DNA of 64,000 nt from Plasmodium coatneyi (Eukaryota > Apicomplexa > Aconoidasida > Haemosporida > Plasmodiidae). The stretch covers positions 1,612,001 to 1,676,000 of the forward strand of contig NC_033559.1 of assembly GCF_001680005.1 (NCBI RefSeq). Direction: 5' to 3'. The notes beneath the pieces were generated by a model. It was given only the letters and a program-made list of their open reading frames with translations, did no database searches and was not told the origin of the DNA. Both the position numbers and the translations under genes were made by a program. Shown piece by piece: positions 22,101 through 33,195 of this stretch. Within the stretch, counting starts at the first letter, position 1; each line of letters begins with the position of its first letter.

Positions 22101-23204
22101 GTAGGGGCCATTGCGGTGGCATCTGAAAGTTCAGACGTTGCAGACAAAGGAGAAAACGTCAACCAGGGGGGAGTAACTACCTCTGGAGAGGAAAACCAAG
22201 TGGAAGAAGCCGAATCGGGAGAAGTCTCCAAAAAAGGAACAACATTTAAGAATGACCCGAAGGGGTACTTGAAAAATATGATGCCCATAAAATCGATTTT
22301 ACTATTCCACCTGGAGAAGAGGAAAAAGAAAAAGAGTAAAGGAAGTGGTGATGGAGGAGGAAAAGGTTTTGGCGGTCTGATTGAAAGGCTTCTGAGGAAA
22401 GTACTAGGAGTGGGAAGTTCAGAAAAATTCTCACGAATGTTTATCCTCCTGCATGGATTTCTTTTTCTGTTAATTTTTATAACCACGTTTATGGTGTTCT
22501 TTAAGAAGGAGGCTGTATTCCGCTTCAACATGAATGCAGTGAATAAGAGGCTCAATACCTTTTTTAAGTCAGCCCATTTTCATTCGCTCATTCCGAACAG
22601 TATTGGGAAGTGCAAAACGAAGAAGTACTTGGCAAAGGAACCCTGTTACAATATCGGCCATATCTATCACGAGGAGAAAACTTTCTACCATGCGACGTTG
22701 CTCTTTTTGCAAGGAATTAGTTCTATTAAAATAGCTAATCTCCATTTTTACTACGAAAAAGGAAAGTACAACTTAATCCTGGATGGTTATTTCAAGCATA
22801 TAATTGGTCCACTTTTTTTAAAGCTATGCATAGGAACGAACTTCTGTCCGATCAGTACCTATGCCTTCCTCATTGGAAGTAAACCTACCTTCTCGATCAC
22901 CATGTCTGCTCACTGTAATGATAGGACGCCTCCCAACTATATATCCGACATTGTAGTGAAAGATTTGAAAATAACAAAAATTGAAGTAATCAAACATAAC
23001 GATATAATTGAAAACGTGGATATACAGCTGGACGATGTGCAGGAGCGTGTGCAGGAGAAGGTAAACAGCATGCTCGCTGAGCGTAAGCGCTTCATCCTTT
23101 GGAAGAGGCATAAGTACAACTTGGAGGGATTTATAAACTACCTGATTTCGAAGAACGCCTTGGCCGGATTTTCCTGCAAGCCAATGAATTATCAAGATTT
23201 GTGA
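19113..23204 (+). CDS. Polytopic membrane protein with two PqiA-like halves and a C-terminal luminal domain
   Basis: Two exons (19113-19305 and 19432-23204) with a T-rich intron, 1321 residues. About nine membrane segments are visible (near residues 34-54, 93-112, 169-187, 199-220, 490-512, 553-580, 665-685, 720-742 and 1068-1090). Residues 65-222 resemble the bacterial paraquat-inducible protein A (PqiA) domain: SILESIWLLF, then a helix ending IIIPVLKFIM, then FVDVLISLFIVSSLNLYLLE. The second half has a similar FPVIIGVSFFLSVLF helix. In bacteria PqiA partners MCE proteins in lipid transport between membranes; that role here is inference. Loops carry acidic and basic low-complexity inserts, including a 12-bp repeat (21831-21890). 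The last about 230 residues contain several cysteines and alternating beta-like segments and may form a separate domain. The gene lies just upstream of RON6 on the same strand. Confidence 0.85.
21831..21890. repeat. 12-bp coding minisatellite (A-P-T-I units x5)
   Basis: Five consecutive 12-bp units (consensus GCACCGACAATC) encode the tetrapeptides APTS, APTI, APTI, APTI and PPTT. They lie in a hydrophilic loop of the PqiA-like membrane protein and are followed by a degenerate Thr-Glu-Val series. Confidence 0.85.
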
Positions 23205-24944
23205 AGAGTTCCTTGTGCGTAAGTTGGCTTACCCGTTTGGTCGATGTGTCCGCAGAAGTTTTTTTTTTTTTCTTTCCACCACACACGTGGAAGTCAGCCT
23301 CCTTTTTTTCCCCCCGTTGGTCACCTCAACGGCGGGGCCAAATTTTTTGTGCCGAGCTGCCCTTCCACCACAGTTCAGATCTGAAGCATTATTAAGTTGA
23401 AGAGGAAAAAAAAAATCCAACATGCGGAATCGACGATATTTGTTTCATTTGTTAATTTTTTTTTTTTTTTTCACCCCCCCCTTTGCGTTTAATTCCGCAC
23501 ATGGTCATCTTCAACCGGGACAATTTGTGCGTTTGTCCAGCCGCCCCCTTTGCACGACGGGGGTAAATTTTGTTGCCACTCATTCTCTACATTTATCTTG
23601 CGCTCCGTCTTTTTCCCCCACCGTGTCGTGTAGCATATAATTACCCAATGGTACACTGTCCTGTGCCGCTGCCTCTCCCCCCCTACAGCAACCCAGCACA
23701 AGTTTGCTGGTCAGTCATTTTTTAATTATGATTTTTTTTTTTTTTTTTCATTTTTTTTTACTGTATATTTAGGCTTTTGCCAAGTATATTTTTAATTTTT
23801 CTGTTTTTGTTTACACGTAAAATGTGTTCACCTGGAGGAGCTGGTTGGGGGAGAGAGGGCGACCCAGCAAAGTGCCACGCGATGTGGCGCGCCGCGATGG
23901 TGTGTCGTTTCATAGGGAAGAATTCGCATTTCTTGGGCAAATGCAAGTGTGCATCCGTTCAGTTTTGCGCAGTTCCTTTGATACAGTTCCTTTTTCTCAC
24001 CTCTTTTTTTTCTAACCTCTTTTTTGCGGAGCTTGGTTTTTTTTTTCCCGTCCCGTTTTTTCATTTCTTCCATGTGTCCATTTTTCCGCGTTTCCATGTG
24101 TCCATTTTTCTAACCCCCGTGAAGTCAACAACCAATAGACAGAATGCACTACAAATGCATACAACTTTTTTGTTCTTTTTTTTTTTTTTGGGTGGAGGCT
24201 GATTTCTGGCCCGCCCGCGTCATATCTGAGTATGTGTCCCCGAGTGCATGCGAGCATGCGTGTATGATGCGTCTTTTCAGCGCCGAGTGAAGGTATCCCC
24301 CAGGTTGTTTCACCGTCTAGCAGGTCACTGGCCATGAGTATGCACACATGTAGCACACGCAAATATACGTCATTGTGGACGCATGCCTTTACGCGAATGT
24401 TTGTGTTTCCTTGTTTTCTTTCGCCTCAAAGGCAAACACTAACAAATTAAGAACAAACAGGTTAAGGAAAAAAAAATTTGCACCATTTTTTACCCCCACT
24501 CCAACGTGGGAAAGCACGCGCAACAGACGGATTCGTAGGAATTACCCTTGAAAGTTTTCCAACAAGGGGGAGGAAATAACAGGAGCATCCATTCTATAAC
24601 AATTTTTTTTTTTTTTTTTTTTTTTTTTTCTTCCCTTTTTTGGAGTAAGATATTTTCGCTACCTACTGGGGAACACCAAATGAATGTTTATCCCCAAGGG
24701 ACGGTGCGCTTCGTAGAGTGGTCCCTCCCCCCCAAAAAAAAAGACGCAGCGGTTAAGGCGGTTCCAATACTTGGCCTACGCAGGGGGTAACGGGGTCGAA
24801 TGTCGGCCGAAACGGTTACCTGTCAAGTGATTTATTAAGCGATTTGCCTATCCACCTCCGTTGCTCCGTGAGGGGTGTCCACACGAGAATCATTCCCTTA
24901 GGCGACACTCCCCTCCTTAATGTTACCCATCCAGCGTGGATAAG
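23205..24944. promoter_or_regulatory. Intergenic region upstream of RON6
   Basis: About 1.7 kb between two plus-strand genes. It holds T runs (23457-23471, 23731-23748, about 24176-24190, 24602-24630) and two GCATGC palindromes around 24247-24260, which are candidate ApiAP2 sites upstream of RON6. No coding exon is convincing. Confidence 0.5.
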
Positions 24945-27887
24945 ATGCAATATCTGTTTTTGCCGTTGGTGGTTCTGTGTGCAAAGGGGCTTATCAGGAA
25001 CAGAGGTAGCGATAGGGGCGGTTTCCACAAGGGGGCACTGCTAAAACGATCCTTTGCTAAAACGATCCATTGCTCGTTTTGCATTCGCTTCCTTCACATT
25101 CTCTTCAACTTTCCTCTTCCCCCATAGAACCCGCAACATCCATCACCCCCTACCACTTGGACTCGCACGAGGGGGGCAAGGACAAAACGGATGACTATGG
25201 AAGTGAAGCGGAGTTCCCTTCTACAGACTTCCCATCGGGGATGAGTTTCCTGCAGGAGTGCACAATTAACAGTTGCTTGAGTGTGGAGGACGATGAGGTG
25301 GGAGGAGTTGCGTCGACTGGTGAGATTGGCAAAGCTTCGCTCAGTGATGCGGTAGGTGGTGTAGCAGACAGTGAGAAGAAGGACGAACCGAAGAGTATTC
25401 AAAAAACGAACGAACCAAAGGAAGATCAGAAGAAGGACAACAGACCTGTTAACATGGGTGCCGAAAAAGACGGTGATGGGAGTTGCGCCATAGAAGGAAA
25501 GACGGAGACAAAAGGGGAGGGGAAGGAGGTCGTTAGGGAAACCACTAAAACGGAGGTGCAGGTGAAAGGAAAGGCGGGTCCCAAAAGTGAAGGCGAAAAG
25601 GGGGGCCAAGCCGTAAGTCAAAGTAACACCCAAGGAGAAAAGGGTGACATGAAGGAGAAAGAAGAAGAGGAGGAAAATGAAGACAAGGAAGATTTAGTAG
25701 AGGAAGACGATGCGGACGATTTAGAGGATGCAAAAGAGGAAAACGATGAGGAGGATGCACAGGATGATGATGATGAAAAGGAGGATGAGGAGAAAGGAGG
25801 GGAAAGCAAAACCAAGAGTGATGACCATGGGGGGCAGAAAAAGGAGGATTCGAAAAGCACTGCTAATACTGTCATGAATGAAAAAAAAGTGGATTCAATA
25901 AAGGAAAATACTTCAAATGGAGTAGAAGAAAAAAGGGGATCTCCACCTAGTAGCAATTCAAACGGGGAAGAAGCCAAAGAGGAAACTCAAAAGAGCACCA
26001 AAACGATTGTCGTGGAGGAGAGAACAGAGCTTCCCATCGGTAGCCCAACACAGAAGATAAGTGACTCAAAGACGAGTTTAAAAAACAGTAGTAACACAAA
26101 TGGGGAGGGGGCAAAAATAGTTCCTCCAAGCAAAGACAACAACCATGGGGCAGAGATGAATGTGAACTCGCCGCCAGGTAGAAATCCGAAGGAGGGAAAA
26201 GAATTCCCGAAGAGCAAGGACATGCAAAGTGCAAAGGACATGGAAAGGGACACTGCCAAAGAAAACGCAGCGGGTGGAAAAAGTGAAGTTAAGGGAGGTA
26301 ACAACGAGCAGCAAGGAGAGAGTAAGCAGAGGGAGGTGCCACAGGGGGAGGAAGATGCTGCAGAAGCGAAAGAAAAAAGGAATCATGCAGACACTGATGT
26401 CGACAATGTTGGTAAGGATGTTGCTGTTGATGCTGATGTTGATGCTGGTGGTGACGCCGATGTTGACGCCGATATTGATGCCGATGTTGATGCCGATGCA
26501 GACACCGATGGTGATGAAGATATGGAAGAGGACGAGGAGACGAAAAAAGAAGGGAAGGGACCCAAAGACAAGAATGAAGTTCCAGCCGGGGATAGCGTTG
26601 AAGAGAAGGCCTCCCAAGTGGGAAAACCTGAGGGGGACGCAGCAAATAATGCAGGTATGCACACTGGTGAAGCTCCCCCAAAGGGAAAGCATCACGAAGA
26701 CGAAGAATTACATGGAGGAGCAAGTCCACAAGAGGTAGTACACCCCACTGAGGAAGCCTCCCTTGGAAAGAAGAGCACATTGGAGAAGTTATCACCAGCA
26801 CCAGCTGCTGCTGTCCAGTTGGGTCAGGTAAGTTTGCCCAGAAGGAGCAGACACGAGTTTAGTGGGAACACTAAGGGGGGGAACACTGAGGGGGGAACAC
26901 TGAGGGGGGAACACTGAGAGGGTGACCCTACTGTATGGACACCGCGTAAGGGGTTGCCTTTAATGGGGCTATCCACTCTGCCGGGAAGTAGGTCTTCTTT
27001 TCTCTTTGTCATCATCCCTTCTTTCTCACTTCTCCCCTCACAGGAGCAGGTTCAGCAACAGGGTCAAAAGGAGGGACAAAAGGAGAGCCCAAAGGAGGGC
27101 CAAATGGAGGGCCAAAAGGAAAGCCCAAAGCAAGACCAGAAACAGGGTCAGGAGCAGGGCCCAAAGCAGGACCAGAAACAGGGTCAGGAGCAGGGCCCAA
27201 AGCAGGACGAAAGACAAAGCAACGCAGGAGGGAAGAATTACGAATCCAATATGTTTACACTGGACAAAAAAATGCACAAAAATTTGTCGAACATTGACGT
27301 CATTTTTCATGGGCTAAAGGACAAGTTGAATCGCCACAGGGATTTGAAAAACGTAAGGGAGAGAAGTTCCCGCACGGAAGGGGAGGGGGATGCCCTTTCA
27401 CGGCGTGATTGGTACAGAAGTGCGTCACGAATAACGTAATCTTCGCACACCATTTAACACGCCCCACCCTGTAGCAAGAACTGAAGCTGAAGTTCGAAGC
27501 CATGGGGAGGATCAAGGAGTACAAGTTGTACAAGGACCTGATACAGAAGTCGGTGGAAATAGTGACCCTACGACTGATGAAGGTAAGTGGATGTGTGCAC
27601 CACCACAAAGGGGGGGGGAAAGGAAAATGGCATACCAGGACGTGCATGTGAAGAATCCCCCAATGGAGAGCTTCCATTACGACATACTAACACATTTCCC
27701 CCCATTTCAGATCAACGAAGACTTAAAAAAGTTAAAGCAATCATCGGATGTAGCTCTGCAAAAATATATTAACGAGAATGGTGAGAGTGGGATGTGTGCT
27801 ACGTTTGTTACGTTTGCTACGTGTGTGGGGGGGTTATATGTTCGAGGGGCCTCCTCTTCTTGGCCTCCATTTGTTTGTTTGTTCCAT

Positions 27888-27918
<31 letters not shown>

Positions 27919-29145
27919 GTGCATTGTTTGCTTGATCTAGCTAGCCATTATCTTGCATATATTTTTTTTTTTTTTTTTTTCCCTTTTGCAGGCTACGGGT
28001 TGGCGAATTTCTCCGACTGGACAAAATACGACGTACGGAAAGGAGAGGCGAGAGAAAGAAAAAAAAGAAAAGGAAAAAATAAAAAGTGTTCTCTTCCTCC
28101 TAATGTGTGCAATTTGGCAAGCCGATTGTAGGGTCTTTTTTTTTTTTTTTCATGCTTCTTCCTGAACATGCTGGAAACGTGGCCTAAATGTGTTCTTCCC
28201 CCACGTGGTCTTTGCAGAAAGCGCAAGAAGAGAATGCATCCAGCGGAACCAAGCACAGTAATTCGGAAAAAAAAAATAGTAACAACATAATGACGTAGTT
28301 GCGCAAGAAGAGGTGAAAGGGCTCACTTTTTTTTTTTTTTTTTTTTTTTTGCGTCCCTTTTTATCCCTTAGGAGGAGATGAAAAGAAGAGGAAGTTGTTC
28401 TGTCCAATGGGTGCGTGCATTTCATAGAGATGCAGGCACTGCCAGTGCAGTTACGCGTGACAGTTCGCTACTAGTGCATGAAGACACACACAAAAAAAAA
28501 TTAACATAAAATGATTCTGTGGAAATTGTTTTCCTTCCCCATTCCAGACTGCGCCAGAAAAAGCTGCCACAACAGTCCAAATCACCCAACTCAGTGCTAC
28601 GTAAGGGGATGAAAAGTAGACAAGTCGCGTGCCTAGACGTGAAAATATTCTGTGCTGCTTTGCTTCTGTAAAGGTGACACCATTGTGGGCCAATGTCATT
28701 CAGAATGGAAATAAATTTACTCTCCTTTCCTTCCACGCGTTGCAGAAATTAGAGCAGAGAGGAAGTCAAATTGAAAAAATCTGCGAGCCGTTTGTGGATC
28801 TGCACAGGGGCACATGTCCAAGGGTTAGTGAAGAGAACCCATTGGGGTTTTCCCCCCCCTTATACTCTCCTTTTGTAACGCATTGGATTATTCACTGGCA
28901 TTGTTTTACCACCCCATTCTGCAGGACTTCCACCACTGTGCCATAGCTGAGCCGGAGAGGAACAAAAAATATTCTATCTTTGCGTCGGTACGGATGTTCA
29001 AGTGAAATGACCCCGATTAGGAGTGGTGATGCCCACATGGGCCAATTCCTCCCCTCTGTGCATGCACACACGCGCAACTATGCTCGGCACTTCTTCAGGG
29101 CGAACGCGGACAGACACCTCAGTTCATCACCATTCGGGTTGGAAG

Positions 29146-29176
<31 letters not shown>

Positions 29177-29910
29177 GACTCTTCCACCCCACTTGGACGC
29201 TACGCAAGGGGGTCCATTTTGTGTTCTGTACCTACGAAAAGATGGGAGTCAAAGAGGGACACATGCGCAAACACCACCCGTTGCAAAATTTCACCCTTCC
29301 TTCCATAGGGATACAATTTGCACGAATGTCTACAGCTGCTCGTTGTGAATAAGGGATCCACGTGCTCGTAATGTTTAAAAGAAAATTATTTTTGGAGTCC
29401 ATTCGAGTGTCACTCGCTGGGTGGTTGCCCCGTCAGTATGACCGTCGCTTGACTGCCAGTTCGACGGATTGTTTATCCCCCCTTCCTACTGTTGCTTCCC
29501 CCACACGCAGCCCAAGCAGCATAGAAAAAAACATTTTGGAGTCCGAAGGCATACTGCTGGAGCCTGTCTTTACGAAGTTGCTCCATAACGAGATCCTCCT
29601 GGAGAACATCAAGGTATAGTAGGCGCGATCGGACCACACTGCGCGTATACCAACTGCATGAATGGACACACAAAATGGTGCGGCGCAATTTTCCCTGCAG
29701 ATAAATACCCCCGGGGAGTACAACATCTGCTTGGCCCAGTTCTACCAGCAGCCAGACACGCAGGAACTACTCACTGAGAACGCCTCTAACAAGAGCGGCA
29801 AGTCGAGCAAGCCTGGCAGGGCGAATAAGGCGCAGAAGAGCGACATACAAATCTTGGGCATCGATACTATAGGCACCCTGTTGGTGCTGCCGCTTCCGTC
29901 GAAGAAGTAG
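24945..29910 (+). CDS. RON6: Rhoptry neck protein 6 (RON6)
   Basis: Fifteen-exon model: 24945-25005, 25128-26827, 27044-27352, 27475-27582, 27711-27780, 27992-28032, 28218-28257, 28372-28410, 28548-28600, 28746-28823, 28925-28987, 29099-29137, 29309-29367, 29511-29613 and 29701-29910. Phases agree throughout; 990 residues. Exon 1 encodes a signal peptide (MQYLFLPLVVLCAKG). Exon 2 is a very acidic, repeat-rich, probably disordered region of about 560 residues. Exon 3 carries Gln/Lys repeats. The small 3' exons encode a helical then cysteine-rich C-terminal region (CPMDCARKSC, QCY, KICEPF, CPR, HHCAIAEPE, HECLQLL, GSTC, YNICLAQF). P. falciparum RON6 is a secreted rhoptry-neck protein with a cysteine-rich C-terminal domain, and the neighbours agree with that locus. 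It is expected to act at merozoite invasion. Exon 10 could instead start at 28675. Confidence 0.85.
26425..26520. repeat. Asp-Val/Ala coding repeat in RON6
   Basis: A run of degenerate GATGTTGATGCC-type units encodes an alternating Asp, Val, Ala, Gly series (VDADVDA-like) in RON6 exon 2. The units have drifted in sequence, and all stay in frame. Confidence 0.7.
27128..27199. repeat. 36-bp tandem duplication in RON6 exon 3
   Basis: Two adjacent 36-bp units, differing at only one visible base, encode the dodecapeptide KQDQKQGQEQGP twice. A third partial copy follows. Shorter GQKESPKE-type repeats lie upstream. The unit length keeps the reading frame. Confidence 0.9.
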
Positions 29911-30990
29911 GTTTGGTTAGCGACCAACAGGAGTGGACATCGTTTGGCATTGACATCGTTTGACAGCGGTTCACATCGGTGGTGATGTGCGTTTCGCGGG
30001 TGGGTCTAACTGCCTGCCCGTCATGCCACCGCGGATAAAAAAAAAAAAAAAATTAAACTCGAACTGACGTTTTTTCTTTTTTTGTCTTTAAAAACGTAAT
30101 TATGAAAAGGCTATTAAAAGCAAACATCAGATAAATGGTGGGTACTCTACGATGTAGCACGCGAAATGTTACAGGCTGTATTGTACGATGGAGTTTTGTA
30201 GACACAAAAAAAGGAAAAAAAGATAAAATAAAATAAGATAAAATATGATAAAATAAAAGGGGAGGACACACGGGGATTATTCCCCATGGGAAGTTCTTCT
30301 TCCCTGCGGGTGCTGTACTCCACTGGGGAGACACAAATAAACGTACGCAAAGAAAACGTGCAGAGATCAAAGCGACGAAACGAACAAGAAGGGCGTATGC
30401 AAAAAGCCCATCGCTGTCCCCTCTGAGCAAGCACTGCCGCACGTACTCACGCGGGTGGGCTAACATAACAACGGGGGAAAAGGTGTCTACAAATATTCAT
30501 ACGATTGGCTGGCCTACGATTGGTCGGCCTACGGTTGGGCGCAGGTGCAAATGAAGGAAAATAAAAAAAAAATAAATATATATTTTAAAGCTGAAGAATG
30601 ACAAAACGGCAGGGGACACTGTACAATATCGTACAGCGCCCTCGTAACACGATCACGTGACCGCACGTCGGGGGGGCAAGGCGCAGATAACTTGGTACAT
30701 AGCCACTCTTTCCTTACAAGCTGTACTACTTATTGATGACGTCTTTCTCGCCACTCATTCGGGGGGGCCCTTCTACTGGTACGCACAAAAAAAAAAAAAA
30801 AAAAAAGTATTTGCAGTGGTGTTGTACCACTGAATAAATTCCGTTGCGCATGTTGGTGGCTGGGGATTTGGTTCCATTTCTTGGGAGAGGATTATCTGTA
30901 AAAGTTGTTACCCGACAATGGGTCAAGTGGGACAAGTGGGTCAAGTGCGTCAAATGGGTCGAATGTGTCACGTGGGTGCGCCTGGCGGAA
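29911..30990. other. Convergent intergenic region between RON6 and the acyl-CoA synthetase
   Basis: About 1.1 kb holding both 3' ends. It contains an AAAAT/GATAAAAT-type simple repeat (about 30218-30258), an A20 run (30787-30806) and the 9-bp minisatellite at 30923-30976. No coding exon is seen. Confidence 0.55.
30923..30976. repeat. 9-bp minisatellite (consensus TCAAGTGGG x6)
   Basis: Six contiguous 9-bp units with few substitutions lie 15 bases beyond the stop of the acyl-CoA synthetase gene, probably in its 3' UTR. On the minus strand the units would read as Thr-His-Leu repeats, but no gene supports that frame. Confidence 0.85.
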
Positions 30991-33195
30991 CTACTTATTC
31001 TTGGCCTTCATCTTATCCTTGTAACCCTTCTTGACCTTATCGATGAAGAATTTAAAGTCGTTGAAGACGTAGAAGGTTCGGACCTTGAACGTAGGGGTGA
31101 GGTAGTTGGAGGTGTCCCACAGTTTGCAGGTGAGGTAAATATCGTTTATGACGTTATAGCGGTTTAAGTTGGTCGTCTTGTACATTTCGAACATTTTTTC
31201 TCGCACGTATTTTAGGTAGTGCTCCTGGTTGAGTGTATCATCATTTAGATTTTTCAAAAAATCGGAAGCGGTTATTCCTTGTTCTTTTAACACACCATCT
31301 CTTTCCAAGCATTTTGCGAATATGTCCTTATCTACATTGATGACGGCCAGTGGTCCATCCATGGAATCATCACCATACACGACACAGTGATTTACAAAGT
31401 CTATGTCTGCGTAGAGATTGTTCAGCATATCCGTTTCTATGTATTCTCCTTGTGATAATTTCACTAGACCTTTGGATCTATCCAAAAAGGTAATGGATCC
31501 ATCTTTGTTTATCTGTACAACATCTCCTGTTTTGTAAAATTCATCATCGGTAAATGCATTTTTCGTTTGTTCTGGACGGAGGAAGTATCCACTGAATAGT
31601 TGTTTTCCCTTTAGGAGTAGTTCCCCTCTTGGTGGCCTTCCCTTAGCGTCATATTTTTCCCAAGTAACTACTTTATACTGCACATAGGGAGAAACGGGTC
31701 CTCCAATGTTGTTCGTGGAGTAGTCCCTTTGGTGTTGTACAATAATGGGTCCAGTTGTCTCTGTTAGTCCATACCCCTGGTAAAAATTTATATTCAGTAG
31801 AACACTTAGGTCCCTTTCCACCTTGGGAGATATCTTCCCACCTCCACTGAAGAATGCTTCCAATGCGGGGTTGATTTTTTCCTTTATTTTTTGTGACACG
31901 TGAGTCATATTTTCCAAAAGTTTTGAAAAAGCTCCGTAATTATTTCCTCTACGTAAAGCAATTATTTTTTTCACCATGAATCTTTTATGTGCAGGTAACT
32001 TTGCAATCTCGCCCATAATGGTTGTATACAATCTGTTGAATACCTTAGGCACACCTACAATGATATTGGCACCTGACTGTGACATATCTTTCGAAAAAAG
32101 GGATATGTCTTTGCTCCATATTTTTATTTTCATTTGTCGGTAAAAACTTAAGTACGCTATGGACCGTTCATATATGTGCGAAAGGGGTAAGTAGGAGAAA
32201 TGTTGTTGTGGATTGAACTTTAGGAAGATGCTCCACCTGCTCACTGGCACGACAGTATAATAGAGAGCTCTATTACTTAACATGACTCCCTTTGGTTTTC
32301 CCGAAGTGCCTGAAGTATACACAATGGTGGATATGTGCTCTGGCTTATGTTCTTTTAAGACCTTGTATGAGGGTACCTGGTCCTTTGTAAAGTCGTTTAT
32401 CTCAGACATACTCATTCCTAATTCTTCCGCTTTGGATTTCAATTTTTTAAATAGTTCGTAATTTTCCTCTTCCAACTTTTCTGATTTTTCTCTTTTCTCC
32501 TTCTGTTCCTCCGTTTCTGGGGGTGCCCCTGGCCGGTTCACTCTCCTTCCTTTATTTGTGCTAAGACTTAGATTGTCTAATATAAGCAGTTTTTTTAAAT
32601 AGGGTAATTTATCCTTCTTCTCTAGCAAAGGCTCGACTAAATTGAGGTCGATACATAGCCACTCCAGTTTGCTTTCGTTCAATATTTCGCACACTTCATC
32701 GATGCTAAACTTGGAGTGCATCACTAGAGACGTAACACCGCTAGCCATGCATGCAAAGTCGGCCACCAACCAGTTCGCAGAATTGGATCCATATATCCCC
32801 AACAGTTTGAATTTCCCATTGTTGCATTGTTCTTCCTTGTATTCTTTCTTCGGTATTCCACCATCCTTCCTGTTAAGATATCTACCTAAACTAAGAGCCT
32901 GATCGAATATTTCTCCATACGTGGTTTCTCTTTTTACTTCTGAATCTTCTAGTTCGGTGATAGCTACCTCATTCGCAATTGATTTGGCCTTTTCAAGCAA
33001 CAGCGGGAATAAGTGTTTGTAAGTGTTGGTCTCTGCCTCCAGCTGCTCATCTCGACCTACGTATACATCTGATTCGCCCACCTTGGTGGACTGCGTTGCC
33101 ACAGTGGAGTAACTCAGGCCCTTCAAGTTTTGGGCGGAATAGGTTGCCGTGTTGATCAAATACGCGGCGGTGAAGAGAAGGCTATATACGTGCAT
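30991..33195 (-). CDS. ACS: Long-chain acyl-CoA synthetase (acyl-CoA synthetase family)
   Basis: Single exon, 734 residues, near full length for the family. It activates fatty acids: fatty acid + ATP + CoA gives acyl-CoA + AMP + PPi. The AMP-binding P-loop YTSGTSGKPKG is at about 292-302. The GYGLTETTGP motif is at about 472, and DRSKGLVKLSQGEYIE (the conserved D-R-x-K-x-x-x-K-x-x-x-G-E motif) is at about 571. The first about 25 residues are hydrophobic (VYSLLFTAAYLINTATYSA), which suggests a signal peptide or anchor and an ER, membrane or exported location. A charged Lys/Glu-rich insertion lies at about 220-265. Neighbours and family fit the ACS locus I recall next to RON6 in P. falciparum, where the family is expanded. 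Which paralogue this corresponds to is not certain. Confidence 0.95.
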   Translation of the reverse strand: MHVYSLLFTAAYLINTATYSAQNLKGLSYSTVATQSTKVGESDVYVGRDEQLEAETNTYKHLFPLLLEKAKSIANEVAITELEDSEVKRETTYGEIFDQALSLGRYLNRKDGGIPKKEYKEEQCNNGKFKLLGIYGSNSANWLVADFACMASGVTSLVMHSKFSIDEVCEILNESKLEWLCIDLNLVEPLLEKKDKLPYLKKLLILDNLSLSTNKGRRVNRPGAPPETEEQKEKREKSEKLEEENYELFKKLKSKAEELGMSMSEINDFTKDQVPSYKVLKEHKPEHISTIVYTSGTSGKPKGVMLSNRALYYTVVPVSRWSIFLKFNPQQHFSYLPLSHIYERSIAYLSFYRQMKIKIWSKDISLFSKDMSQSGANIIVGVPKVFNRLYTTIMGEIAKLPAHKRFMVKKIIALRRGNNYGAFSKLLENMTHVSQKIKEKINPALEAFFSGGGKISPKVERDLSVLLNINFYQGYGLTETTGPIIVQHQRDYSTNNIGGPVSPYVQYKVVTWEKYDAKGRPPRGELLLKGKQLFSGYFLRPEQTKNAFTDDEFYKTGDVVQINKDGSITFLDRSKGLVKLSQGEYIETDMLNNLYADIDFVNHCVVYGDDSMDGPLAVINVDKDIFAKCLERDGVLKEQGITASDFLKNLNDDTLNQEHYLKYVREKMFEMYKTTNLNRYNVINDIYLTCKLWDTSNYLTPTFKVRTFYVFNDFKFFIDKVKKGYKDKMKAKNK

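Noticed and set aside
21734..22555. 273-codon minus-strand frame inside the PqiA-like gene
   Set aside because: Antisense shadow of the Thr/Glu/Gly-rich loop; the sense strand carries the membrane protein.
25094..27310. Long minus-strand frames opposite RON6 rich in Ser/Leu/Phe
   Set aside because: Shadows of the acidic repeat-rich plus-strand coding sequence.
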